Below, piece after piece: positions 30,043-37,956 of a stretch of 64,000 nucleotides of DNA (position 1 is the first letter of the stretch; each line of letters starts with the position of its first letter). This DNA comes from Flavobacterium sediminis (lineage in GTDB: Bacteria > Bacteroidota > Bacteroidia > Flavobacteriales > Flavobacteriaceae): the NCBI RefSeq assembly GCF_003148385.1, contig NZ_CP029463.1, forward strand, positions 1,364,001 to 1,428,000, in the 5' to 3' direction. The position numbers and the translations under genes are program-made. Under the pieces are notes generated by a model, which made no database searches, had not been told where the DNA came from, and saw only the letters and a list, made by a program, of their open reading frames with translations.

Positions 30043-31491
30043 CTATCGCATTCTTTTACGGATATCTTTTAAAGAGTGGTTGATCAATAATTTTCCGTCT
30101 CGGAAAACTTCTTGTAATTCTCCTGTTCTCTCTTCTTCCCAAGAAACCTCATCCACCAGTTTATACTTTTCGTTCTCCCTTTCAATTTTTATCAATCCTT
30201 TAGCCGATTTTTTAGTTCCGTCATCAGTAATCGGATCTTTAAAAATAGCTCTTCCTTCGCCATTAACCTCTCCATAGGTGGCTTTCATGGCAAAACCGAA
30301 AGTATCCCGGGTATTGTACTGATAAGTAAAGGACCCTATTCCCAGAACTACATTTGTAGAAGCATATCCTTTCTCTTTCAGCATCTCACATATTTGAGTC
30401 GCTCTATCGATTGTAATACTATCACCATAGATAGCTCCGATTTGCGGAATCAACTCTTTATAGCCTTTTTCATTTACTGTTCCTCCGAATATTTCCCAAA
30501 GTAATGCTACTACTCCTTTTCTTTCCTCATCCGTCTTACCGTTCGGATTCCCGCATAAAATATGAACAGGATCGCCACTATCAGGACGAATTACTACTTT
30601 TCCTTCACGATTTACTATTTCATCTTTCAAACGTGGTAAATAATCCGTCAGTACTTTCCATAAATTCCATGTATCAGAAACTATAGAGACAATACCTTTC
30701 GGATAAACTTCGCAAATCAACCGTTTAAAAGTGTCGTATTCCCCTTCTGTCGTCCCCATACACATTACAGAATGTTCTGTAGCAGCAACTGATCCTCCGA
30801 TTAATTCCTCATCCGAATCTGCATTATAATATTCTTCCAAAAACTCGATAGCGGGAATTGTATCAGTTCCAGTAAAACTCAATAAATGTCCGGCTGCAGA
30901 ACTAACTGCCGCTTCAATACCTGCCATCCCTCTCATGGAAAAATCATGTGCCTGCCAATCCACAAATTCAGGAACAGAGGAAGTTTCTTCTGCATATTTG
31001 TCTAACACTTTTCGGTACTGTTTTGCTATAGTAGCAGAATTACAAGGTAACCAAACAACAGCAGACAATAAGGTCTCAAAATAATTTGTCAGCCAAAAAA
31101 AGTCCGGTAAGGTATTGTACATCGTAAACATAGGTATACGAACCGGAACGGTGGCACCCTCCGGCAATGCTTTGAAGACCATCGGGATATAGCCCAGATC
31201 GTGTAATGCTTCGATGTGTTTTACACCAACCTGATTTTCTCCTAAATAATTATTGATACGACGCGCGTACTTTTGAGTAACTTCTTCTTTCGGTTTGCTG
31301 AAAAAATGGGTTTGAAAATCTTCTAAAATATATTTTTTAATGAAATACTGTAAGCCGAAGAAGACTACTTCATCTACATTTTGAATTCTTGATTTTCTTG
31401 GTGTCCAGTTCGAATATACTAAGCTGGTTCCCATCGGATACTGTCTTCTATGATCGACTTTGTATCCGTCTGTTAATAATATGGGGTTCAT
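30043..31491 (-). CDS. nadV: Nicotinamide phosphoribosyltransferase (NAMPT/NadV family)
   Basis: Classically makes NMN from nicotinamide and PRPP. Compared with human NAMPT, the key positions are conserved: DGYKVDHRRQYP at residue 7, HDFSMRG near 185 (Phe and Arg stacking and phosphate residues), TGTDTIPA near 209, the phosphorylated His in ATEHSVM near 240, and RPDSGDPV near 303. The length (482) is normal. It is the last gene of the NrtR-linked locus, 169 bases after kptA. The family also contains enzymes that use ADP-ribose pyrophosphate as the acceptor (Namat); sequence reading alone cannot exclude that. Confidence 0.92.
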   Translation of the reverse strand: MNPILLTDGYKVDHRRQYPMGTSLVYSNWTPRKSRIQNVDEVVFFGLQYFIKKYILEDFQTHFFSKPKEEVTQKYARRINNYLGENQVGVKHIEALHDLGYIPMVFKALPEGATVPVRIPMFTMYNTLPDFFWLTNYFETLLSAVVWLPCNSATIAKQYRKVLDKYAEETSSVPEFVDWQAHDFSMRGMAGIEAAVSSAAGHLLSFTGTDTIPAIEFLEEYYNADSDEELIGGSVAATEHSVMCMGTTEGEYDTFKRLICEVYPKGIVSIVSDTWNLWKVLTDYLPRLKDEIVNREGKVVIRPDSGDPVHILCGNPNGKTDEERKGVVALLWEIFGGTVNEKGYKELIPQIGAIYGDSITIDRATQICEMLKEKGYASTNVVLGIGSFTYQYNTRDTFGFAMKATYGEVNGEGRAIFKDPITDDGTKKSAKGLIKIERENEKYKLVDEVSWEEERTGELQEVFRDGKLLINHSLKDIRKRMR

Positions 31492-31660
31492 GTTTTTTGT
31501 TTTTATAATAATTAAACTATTTCCTTTTACTTCGTTTTTAATAGTCCCAGATCAGTCCTTTTTCATTTAATCTATATTGAAATTTTTGGGTGTCTCAAAA
31601 ATTTAATGATTTTTGTTTTTGACCTTTCCTCTATAAACTAATTTGAGTTGTAACATTACA

Positions 31661-32203
31661 TTAAAATTTAATATATTCAACAGGTACGTGGTCTGTAAGC
31701 CAAACACCATTTTCTGAAAGGTAAAAAGAATAACCGTCTGCTATCATTTTTGGCGCATCAATACTTAAAATGATCGGCTTACCTCTCCTGCTTCCGACTT
31801 TAGTAGCCGTTTCTTTATCCCTACTTAAATGCACATGTTGGCGACTCATTTTTTGCAAACCTTCTTTTTGAATAGCTTCCAGAAATTTTGCCACTGTTCC
31901 ATGGTATAAAAAATGTTCAGGATGAGCTTCTTTTAAGTCTAACTCTACTTCAATAGAATGTCCTTGACTTGCTCTTATCTTTGTCTTGTCTTCATTAAAA
32001 ACAAATCTCTTTTTATCATTATTTTTAACAACATAATCTAGTATTTCCTCGTCCAATTCTTTACCAAACTGATTGCTTTTTGTGATAAGCTCATTTACAC
32101 TAGCCCAACCGTTTTCATCTAATTGCAATTGTATTGTTTGTGGAGCGTGTCTTAGAATTAAGCTAAGGAATTTGCTGATCTCTTTTGCGTCTTTCCCGTT
32201 CAT
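31661..32203 (-). CDS. kptA: RNA 2'-phosphotransferase (Tpt1/KptA family)
   Basis: Transfers a 2'-phosphate from RNA to NAD+, giving ADP-ribose 1'',2''-cyclic phosphate and nicotinamide. The 180-residue protein has the N-terminal winged-helix lobe (SKFLSLILRHAPQTIQLQL, with the catalytic Arg-His pair) and the ART-like lobe: LYHGTVAKFLEAIQKEGL, RQHVHLSRDKETATKVG, and RRGKPIILSID. The Arg/His/Arg/Arg set expected of active enzymes appears complete. Bacterial hosts lack the tRNA-splicing route that makes this substrate in yeast, so the role is probably repair or nucleic-acid modification. It begins 1 base after the DUF4291 gene. Confidence 0.93.
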   Translation of the reverse strand: MNGKDAKEISKFLSLILRHAPQTIQLQLDENGWASVNELITKSNQFGKELDEEILDYVVKNNDKKRFVFNEDKTKIRASQGHSIEVELDLKEAHPEHFLYHGTVAKFLEAIQKEGLQKMSRQHVHLSRDKETATKVGSRRGKPIILSIDAPKMIADGYSFYLSENGVWLTDHVPVEYIKF

Positions 32204-32204
32204 T

Positions 32205-32849
32205 TTAATTTGATATTTTTAGTTTTTTATTCAACATTTCGTCTTCAAAAACTAAAGGCTTTTCTTTAGGAACCATTAAAAGCTCTAATGAATTGTTTTT
32301 AACATGCGTATATTGCTCAGCCACAAAATCACTTATATCCTCTATTAAAAGAATATCCTCTGTAGCGAATGTTTTTATAAATCCATTTCGAAGCCCGATT
32401 TGAATAGCTCTTCTCTCTAGATTAACGCCATAAGGGTCATGATCAGGATCCCATTGCAAACGCACATCAGATTTTTTCACAGCTTCTTTCCATTCTTCAT
32501 GAGTAATTTCCCCGTCTACCTGATTATAAGAAGAATAGACTGCATTATTTAAATATTTTTCAAAAGATTCTTTTCTTAAATGAATAGCCAGAACAACTTC
32601 CTGTCCGTTATCTTTCGTTCCCCATCCGTTCCTATACATCATCCAAAGAAAGTTGGGTTTTATCCATGTCATCCTTTCAAAGCTAAATGCGCCACCAAAA
32701 AATTGGTTTTGAACCGCAGAATTTCCGATTTCTCTATTATAGGATTGATAGACTACAATTTCTTTATCGTCATATTGTGCCATAATATGATAGCCAGTTT
32801 GTGGCCATCTTTCAATTTGTTCTGTATATCTCTCTAATTCTAATTTCAT
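32205..32849 (-). CDS. DUF4291 domain-containing protein
   Basis: A 214-residue cytoplasmic protein matching the DUF4291 family: YDDKEIVVYQSYNREIGNSA, FSFERMTWIKPNFLWMMYR, LAIHLRKESFEKYL, VRLQWDPDHDPYGV, and ERRAIQIGLRNGFI. The strictly kept Tyr, Arg, Trp, Asp and Gln positions look like an enzyme site, but no activity is established to my knowledge. It is packed between a macrodomain gene (11 bases upstream) and kptA (1 base downstream), which suggests a role in ADP-ribose, NAD+ or RNA chemistry. That is inference from context. Confidence 0.88.
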   Translation of the reverse strand: MKLELERYTEQIERWPQTGYHIMAQYDDKEIVVYQSYNREIGNSAVQNQFFGGAFSFERMTWIKPNFLWMMYRNGWGTKDNGQEVVLAIHLRKESFEKYLNNAVYSSYNQVDGEITHEEWKEAVKKSDVRLQWDPDHDPYGVNLERRAIQIGLRNGFIKTFATEDILLIEDISDFVAEQYTHVKNNSLELLMVPKEKPLVFEDEMLNKKLKISN

Positions 32850-32860
32850 TTTTCTCTTCT

Positions 32861-33364
32861 TTATAAAAGTTGTTGGTACAACTTATAGTTTTCTTCATCA
32901 AAACAAACAAAGGTTATTTCTTGTATGCTTTGTGTTTGAAACTGTTTTATAGTATCTATTGCAATTTTTGCAGCTCTATCTTTTGGAAACCTGTAAATTC
33001 CGGTACTTATATTAGGAAAAACTATCGTTTTTAACTGATACTCTTCTGCAACCCGTAAACAATTGCTATAACAGCTGGCTAATAATTGTTCTTTCTCTGT
33101 TTTATTTCCATTCCAAACCGGACCCACTGTATGAATCACGTATTTTGCCGGTAAATTACCTGCCGTTGTTATAACTGCTTCGCCTACATTACAACCACCT
33201 TGTCTGTTTCTGATAGTTATACATTCTTCTAAAATCAGTTTTCCTCCTGCTTTATGAATAGCCCCGTCTACTCCGCCTCCACCCAATAATGAAGTATTCG
33301 CTGCATTTACAATACCTTCGGCTTTAATTTGAGTTATATCTCCCTGAATAAGCTTAATTTCCAT
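32861..33364 (-). CDS. Macrodomain ADP-ribose hydrolase
   Basis: A 167-residue single macrodomain. It carries the ADP-ribose-binding signature [25 protein letters not shown] (residues about 17-41, in part) and the second loop [17 protein letters not shown] near 117. This MacroD/YmdB-type subgroup deacetylates O-acetyl-ADP-ribose and removes mono-ADP-ribose from acidic residues or nucleic-acid ends. The catalytic region NAAN and the Asp of GVDGAIH are both present. It starts 1 base after the NADAR gene stop. Confidence 0.94.
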   Translation of the reverse strand: MEIKLIQGDITQIKAEGIVNAANTSLLGGGGVDGAIHKAGGKLILEECITIRNRQGGCNVGEAVITTAGNLPAKYVIHTVGPVWNGNKTEKEQLLASCYSNCLRVAEEYQLKTIVFPNISTGIYRFPKDRAAKIAIDTIKQFQTQSIQEITFVCFDEENYKLYQQLL

Positions 33365-33365
33365 G

Positions 33366-33905
33366 CTACAGTTTTATTTCATCTCTAACTTCCATTAAAG
33401 CAAACCCTAATAAGTTCAATCCATTCCACTTTTCCGGATTGTAAACATCTTTATGGTCACTTGCCAATCCAATCCCCCAAATAGTATCAACCGGACTTGC
33501 CTCTACAAGTATTCTATTCTTAGTGTTCAAAAGGAACTCTTTAAGTAACTGGTTTTGATTAAATTTATGATAATTACCTTCTTTCACTATTCTGAATCGG
33601 TTTTCGTTCCAAACTGAATCCTCATAATTTTTAACTTCTCTTCCTAATTTCTTTGCTTCAGCAGGAGACTTACAAGCCAATATCTTTTCTAAAATTTCCT
33701 GATCTCCGAACAAATCAGCTTTTTTAGCCATCATCCAGTGCTCTGCTGTTTTATATTCCACCTCATCTACACTAAAACTACTTTCCCACCACTGGCTCAG
33801 ACACGTTTTGATTATTCGTCCATCTTTGACCGGTTGATGCCCCCAAAAGAAAAGAAATTTGTTCTCTGTATTTATAGTTTCAACTGTGTATTTCATATTT
33901 TTCAC
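33366..33905 (-). CDS. NADAR family protein (N-glycosidase of ADP-ribosylated guanine/riboflavin intermediates)
   Basis: A 179-residue NADAR (YbiA-like) protein. Motifs: FLFFWGHQP near residue 16, [27 protein letters not shown] near 36 (in part; holds the catalytic Glu and Trp), and [12 protein letters not shown] near 148. NADAR members hydrolyse N-glycosidic bonds; some reverse ADP-ribosylation of guanine bases, others act on riboflavin intermediates. In this locus the ADP-ribose role is the more likely. Start may be 33905 or 33896; either overlaps the end of the ADP-ribosylglycohydrolase gene. Confidence 0.9.
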   Translation of the reverse strand: MKNMKYTVETINTENKFLFFWGHQPVKDGRIIKTCLSQWWESSFSVDEVEYKTAEHWMMAKKADLFGDQEILEKILACKSPAEAKKLGREVKNYEDSVWNENRFRIVKEGNYHKFNQNQLLKEFLLNTKNRILVEASPVDTIWGIGLASDHKDVYNPEKWNGLNLLGFALMEVRDEIKL

Positions 33906-34830
33906 TTAACCTATCACATAATTTTGTAATATCATCTTTTCGAACCAATTGGCTTATCCATTTTTCCGGGATAACTTTGTATCCATAGATCAATCCCGCT
34001 AAACCTCCAGCTATGGCACCGGTAGTATCAGTATCATCTCCCAAATTTACAGCTTTCAATACTGTTTCCTCATAGTTGTCTGAATTGAGTACACACCATA
34101 AACCTGCCTCTAAACTATCCAAAACATAACCGCCTGAACGTATCTCATTCTCTTTTAAATTAGAAATATCTGTTCTGAGTACCCGATCAAATAATTGCAA
34201 CTCTATTTTATTAAAGCTTTTATCCGATATAAAGTCACTGACAACCTCTTTCATTTTATGATAAGCTTCTTTTTTATTTAATCCTTTCATTATTTCCAAA
34301 GCATAAACAATATAAATAAAGCAAGAAAAAACAGAACGAAAATGGGCATGAGTAATAGATGAAACGTCTTTTACTCTTTGATACACAACATGATAATCTT
34401 TCTCTTTCTTTAAACAAAATACTAATGGTAATATTCTCATTAATGACCCGTTACCATTATCTCCTATATTAAAACCTCCGCATAAAACGGGTGATTCCCC
34501 TTGAGAGATTCTATGAATAGCTTTCCTTGTAGCAATACCGATATCAAACACTGTTCCGTGAGGTGTCCATATTTCTTCATTATACCATTGCAAAAAAAGC
34601 AATGCTATTTTATCTATATCAAATCCTTCACACAAGCTTTCAGCTAAACAAAAGGCTAATGAACTATCATCACTCCATGTTCCTTTTGGCTGTCCATGCG
34701 AACCATTTTCCTGCATGTCCTGTACCGGATATTTTTTTAAAAACTCTCTGCTTTTAAATTCTACCGGAACACCTAAAGCATCGCCTATTGCCAATCCGAA
34801 TAACGCACCATATAATTTATCTTTCTCCAT
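33880..34830 (-). CDS. ADP-ribosylglycohydrolase family protein (DraG-like)
   Basis: A dinuclear-metal hydrolase that removes ADP-ribose from proteins or cleaves related glycosides. It has 316 residues. The metal ligands are in LYGALFGLAIGDALGVPVEF (residue about 6), GTWSDDSSLAFCLAES (about 50) and GDDTDTTGAIAGGLAGLIYG (about 265), all intact. It starts 3 bases after the prs-like gene and overlaps the NADAR gene. DraG homologues have been reported in NrtR regulons, in line with the operon seen here. Confidence 0.94.
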   Translation of the reverse strand: MEKDKLYGALFGLAIGDALGVPVEFKSREFLKKYPVQDMQENGSHGQPKGTWSDDSSLAFCLAESLCEGFDIDKIALLFLQWYNEEIWTPHGTVFDIGIATRKAIHRISQGESPVLCGGFNIGDNGNGSLMRILPLVFCLKKEKDYHVVYQRVKDVSSITHAHFRSVFSCFIYIVYALEIMKGLNKKEAYHKMKEVVSDFISDKSFNKIELQLFDRVLRTDISNLKENEIRSGGYVLDSLEAGLWCVLNSDNYEETVLKAVNLGDDTDTTGAIAGGLAGLIYGYKVIPEKWISQLVRKDDITKLCDRLSEKYEIHS

Positions 34831-34833
34831 TTT

Positions 34834-35655
34834 TTAAAGATGTATGATTTCTACTTTATCATCTTCTATATCCTTAAATGAATTGGTTGTAAAGATTTGT
34901 TCAAAATCATTCAGACTATCAAATCCTTTACTAAAAATACCATGGCTCACAGCCAGATACAATTGGCCTGCATTTTTATTTTTCAATTCTTCAGCCAAAC
35001 CGGCAAAAGTTCCTCCTCCGTCACAAATATCATCAACAATCAAGCAAGGTTTACCTTGTAAATCTTCTGCATAAACCTTAAATCCGGAAAGCTTTCCTGT
35101 TTTCACATCTCTGCTTTTACTGCATTCCACTACTTCAACACCTCCAAGATATTCCGACACTTTATAAATTTTCTTCAAAGCACCACCATCAGGAGAAATC
35201 AACAAAACATCCTGTCCTACTCTTCTCTTGACTTCTTTAATAAACTCATGATTGCTAATAACTTCACAATTATTCAACAAAGCCGGAGTTACTTCTGAAT
35301 GTGGATCAAAAACCTGTATTTTATTTAGATTTAAACCATTTACAATATCTGTATAAACTTTTACAGACAAAGGTTCTCCTGCCACCATTAACCGATCTTG
35401 CCTCGCCGCCGGAAAATAAGGAATAAATCCATTAACTGTTTTTACCCCCATTCTTCTTAGAGCATCTACAGCCAAACAAAACAAACCCAGATCATTAAAT
35501 GAATTTATACGATGGGTAACCGTAACAATGTGATTGGTATCAAAATCAGCCAGGATTTTGATATGTGGCTCCCCTCCGGAAAAAATAAAACTTTTGAACT
35601 CTATTTCATTTTGTTTTCCGAAAGGAATAAAGTGTGGATCTAAATTGAGAAACAT
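34834..35655 (-). CDS. Short ribose-phosphate pyrophosphokinase homologue (Prs or ADP-ribose pyrophosphokinase)
   Basis: A phosphoribosyltransferase-fold diphosphokinase of about 273 residues from the ATG at 35655; housekeeping Prs is nearer 310. Landmarks are SGGEPHIKI, the ATP-site PYFPAARQDRLM (RQDR kept), FDPHSEVTPALLNN where housekeeping Prs has DLHxxQIxGFF, a catalytic-loop Lys/Arg pair (SKSRDV), and the PRPP loop LIVDDICDGGGTFAG. An upstream TTG start (35679) is unlikely because it lies in the operator/-7 region. It may supply PRPP to NadV; alternatively it may be an Adps-type enzyme acting on ADP-ribose. First enzyme gene of the operon. Confidence 0.8.
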   Translation of the reverse strand: MFLNLDPHFIPFGKQNEIEFKSFIFSGGEPHIKILADFDTNHIVTVTHRINSFNDLGLFCLAVDALRRMGVKTVNGFIPYFPAARQDRLMVAGEPLSVKVYTDIVNGLNLNKIQVFDPHSEVTPALLNNCEVISNHEFIKEVKRRVGQDVLLISPDGGALKKIYKVSEYLGGVEVVECSKSRDVKTGKLSGFKVYAEDLQGKPCLIVDDICDGGGTFAGLAEELKNKNAGQLYLAVSHGIFSKGFDSLNDFEQIFTTNSFKDIEDDKVEIIHL

Positions 35656-35660
35656 AATAT

Positions 35661-35731
35661 TTGCGTTTATTTTACACAAAAATAAATTATATTTCTTTTA
35701 TCACAAAATAATTTGTGTAAAAATTACGCAA
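35661..35731 (-). promoter_or_regulatory. Promoter and paired operator in front of the NAD/ADP-ribose operon
   Basis: On the minus strand, TTTG (plus CAAA 35704-35707), a 19-base spacer and TATTTTTG (plus CAAAAATA 35677-35684) make an ideal -33/-7 promoter. Two 20-base arms (35661-35680 and 35712-35731) are inverted copies with 17 of 20 matches; their cores TTTACACAAA and TTTGTGTAAA match exactly. One arm overlaps the -7 box, the other abuts the -33 box. The same core occurs in front of nrtR. Confidence 0.75.
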
Positions 35732-36407
35732 ATTTAATTTCAAAGTGAAAACCTTCTTTTTCAAGTTTCTGATATTCGGCACTTTTAAACTTATATAATT
35801 TAGCCGGTCTTCCGCTTTTTTTATTGGCAAATTCTTCAGTTTCTTCTATAATTCCGAAACTCAACATTTTTTTTCTAAAGTTTCTTCTATCAATCTCTTT
35901 CTCTAAAATTGTTGCATAGAGATTCTCCAATTCTGAAAATAAGAATTTTTCAGGAAGTAAATCAAACCCGATCGGTTTATAGGTCAGCTTATCTTTTAAA
36001 CGCTGAATAGCCTTGATAATCATTTCATTGTGGTCAAATGCCAGATTCGGAATATCTTTAATCTTTACCCAGGCAACATGATCTGCATCCGTATCAGCTT
36101 TCAAAACCAGCTTTGCAGGATCAACCAAACCAAAATAAGCAACAGAAACCACTCGGTTTCTCGGATCTCTGGTAATATCATCACCAAAAGTGTACAGTTG
36201 CTCTAAATAATTCACTCGTACATTGGTCTCTTCTCTCAACTCTCTTTTTACAGCATCTATCAACGACTCATCTTCCTTGACTAAACCTCCCGGAACTGCC
36301 CAATATGAATTTTGACTCCCGAACTTCTGCTGGATCAACAATACATAGAGTTCCGTATCTCTATATCCGAATATAATTGCATCAACCGCCAGTCTTATTT
36401 GTTGCAT
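35724..36407 (-). CDS. nrtR: NrtR family transcriptional regulator (Nudix-wHTH)
   Basis: A regulator of NAD metabolism, about 227 residues from the ATG at 36407. The Nudix domain starts with RLAVDAIIFGYRDTELYVLL and carries the Nudix box in GLVKEDESLIDAVKRELREE (Glu residues kept; the usual final Gly is Asn). The C-terminal winged helix, with DRRNFRKKMLSFGIIEE and the basic NKKSGRPAKLYKF wing, binds DNA. Family members sense ADP-ribose or NAD-related ligands. A GTG start at 36434 is possible but lies inside a palindrome. Autoregulation is strongly suggested by that site. Confidence 0.9.
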   Translation of the reverse strand: MQQIRLAVDAIIFGYRDTELYVLLIQQKFGSQNSYWAVPGGLVKEDESLIDAVKRELREETNVRVNYLEQLYTFGDDITRDPRNRVVSVAYFGLVDPAKLVLKADTDADHVAWVKIKDIPNLAFDHNEMIIKAIQRLKDKLTYKPIGFDLLPEKFLFSELENLYATILEKEIDRRNFRKKMLSFGIIEETEEFANKKSGRPAKLYKFKSAEYQKLEKEGFHFEIKFA

Positions 36408-36415
36408 ATTCTCTA

Positions 36416-36441
36416 TTTTGTGTAACTGATACACAAAAATA
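36416..36441 (-). promoter_or_regulatory. Operator and -7 box in front of nrtR
   Basis: A perfect 9-base inverted repeat, TTTTGTGTA (36416-36424) and TACACAAAA (36430-36438), with a 5-base spacer. The minus-strand -7 box TATTTTTG (plus 36434-36441) overlaps one arm. This is the same core and geometry as at the prs-like gene, which implies one regulator, presumably NrtR itself. Confidence 0.75.
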
Positions 36442-36490
36442 ACGAAATAAGCTTAACATTCTATTACCAACTGTTCTCTTTTCCTTTTTG

Positions 36491-36498
36491 TAACTTTG
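36491..36498 (+). promoter_or_regulatory. -7 box of the YqhD-like gene
   Basis: TAACTTTG matches TAnnTTTG and lies 27 bases before the ATG at 36526; it overlaps a spurious in-frame TTG at 36496. Confidence 0.45.
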
Positions 36499-36525
36499 TT
36501 AGGCACAATTTATAAAACAAACGCT

Positions 36526-37685
36526 ATGAACAATTTTGAGTTATACAATCCGGTAAATTATGTCTTTGGAAAAGGACAAATTGCAAAACTTTCAGAATTA
36601 ATTCATTCACAAAAAATACTTTTGACCTATGGAGGGGAAGTATTTTTAAAAACGGTATTTATGAACAAGTTAAAAATGCTTTACAAGATGTGGAAGTAAT
36701 TGAATTCGGAGGAATTGAACCCAATCCTCGTTTTGAAACACTAATGAAAGCTGTTGAGATCATTCGTCAAGAAAAAATAGATTTCATTTTAGCTGTTGGA
36801 GGAGGAAGTGTTATTGACGGGACAAAATTTATTTCGGCTGCCGTTCAGTTTGAAGGTGACGAAGCTGATATTCTGAGAAAACGAATTCTTTTCAAGGATC
36901 TCAATGACGTAGTTCCTTTCGGAACAGTTCTAACTCTGCCGGCAACCGGTTCTGAAATGAATTCTGGAGCTGTCGTTACAATTGAAGCTACTCATGAGAA
37001 ACTAACTTTGGGCGGAAGTGCTTTGTTCCCAAAATTCTCTATTTGTGATCCGACAGTTATTGAATCACTTCCTAAGCGTCAACTGCAAAACGGCGTAGTA
37101 GACGCTTTTACTCATGTCATGGAACAATATTTAACTTATTCTCATGACGCTATTCTACAAGATCGAATTGCCGAAGGAATTTTACAAACTTTAATTGAGA
37201 TCGGACCTAAAGTTGTTGAAAATCCCACCGATTATAGTTTAGCTTCAAATTATATGTGGAGCTGTACAATGGCTTTGAATGGCTTAATCAGCAAAGGTGT
37301 TCCTACTGATTGGGCTACACACATGATTGGTCACGAATTAACAGCTCTATATGAAATTGATCATGCTCGTACTTTAGCCATTATCGGACCGAATTTGTAC
37401 AAAGTAATGTTTGAAAGTAAAAAAGAAAAACTAACGCAGTACGGAAAACGCGTTTGGAATTTAACCGGAACGGATGAAGAGATAGCACATCAGTCCATTG
37501 AAAAAACAGTAAATTTTTTCCACACTATGGGAATGAAAACCAAAATTTCGGAAAACACTGATAGCTATGAAGAAACAGCTAACATCATTGTAAAACGTTT
37601 TGAAGAACGCGGATGGAAAGGCTTAGGAGAAAAACAAAATGTGACTCCGGAAAAAGTTCGCGAAATCGTAGAGATGAGTTATTAA
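36526..37685 (+). pseudogene. Iron-containing alcohol dehydrogenase (YqhD-like), frame broken by one missing G
   Basis: NADPH-dependent aldehyde reductase of the YqhD/BdhA type. The N-terminal frame, MNNFELYNPVNYVFGKGQIA, shifts after LLTYGGE. Adding one G to the four-G run at 36634-36637 gives TYGGGSIFKNGIYEQVKNAL and joins the rest, about 386 residues. The dinucleotide motif AVGGGSVIDGTKF, ATGSEMNSGAVV, and metal-site residues in VVDAFTHVMEQY and HMIGHELTALYEIDHARTLA are all intact. A single base is therefore the only defect, and a sequencing error is likely. It is followed by a strong terminator. Confidence 0.88.
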
Positions 37686-37691
37686 TTCTCT

Positions 37692-37780
37692 TTAAAAAAA
37701 TAAAAGCGGCTTGGTTTTAGGACCAAGCCGCTTTTTTACCAACCTAAACTTAAATAGACTTAACCCAAAAACTATTTAAC
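37692..37780 (-). ncRNA. Candidate second minus-strand small RNA
   Basis: In the 271-base gap before gpsA, a minus-strand -7 box TAGCTTTG (plus CAAAGCTA 37786-37793) precedes a segment with a perfect 8-base stem (37750-37757 with 37772-37779). It ends in the 14-bp terminator at 37702-37735, followed by a T-run on this strand. It shares the 11-mer CCAAAAACTAT (plus strand, 37765-37775) with the other candidate at 4972-5083. No ORF is convincing. The rest of the gap up to the gpsA promoter shows nothing. Confidence 0.35.
37702..37735. terminator. Strong bidirectional intrinsic terminator
   Basis: Perfect 14-base arms 37702-37715 and 37722-37735, GC-rich at the core (GCGGCTTGG), 6-base loop, A-run and T-run on either side. 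It ends the YqhD-like gene and could end a minus-strand transcript. Confidence 0.9.
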
Positions 37781-37926
37781 GGTAGCAAAGCTATAAACAT
37801 GAATTACCAAGATAACGCCCTTATCCTTTTTTTAATTGCCTCCTATTGTTTTAAAAATTTGTTAAAGTTTTATCGAACGGCAAATCCCGGCCAACGAAAA
37901 CGTTTTTTATTTCTCAACAGAATGTT

Positions 37927-37934
37927 TACCTTTG
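37927..37934 (+). promoter_or_regulatory. -7 box for gpsA
   Basis: TACCTTTG, 22 bases before the gpsA ATG. No clear -33 element. Confidence 0.45.
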
Positions 37935-37956
37935 AATTTCCTTAATTTGTAAACGA

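Noticed and set aside
30043..36441. Prophage or integrated-element origin of the NAD/ADP-ribose locus
   Set aside because: No integrase, att-like repeats, tRNA or phage structural genes; base composition looks like that of neighbours. Past horizontal transfer remains possible.
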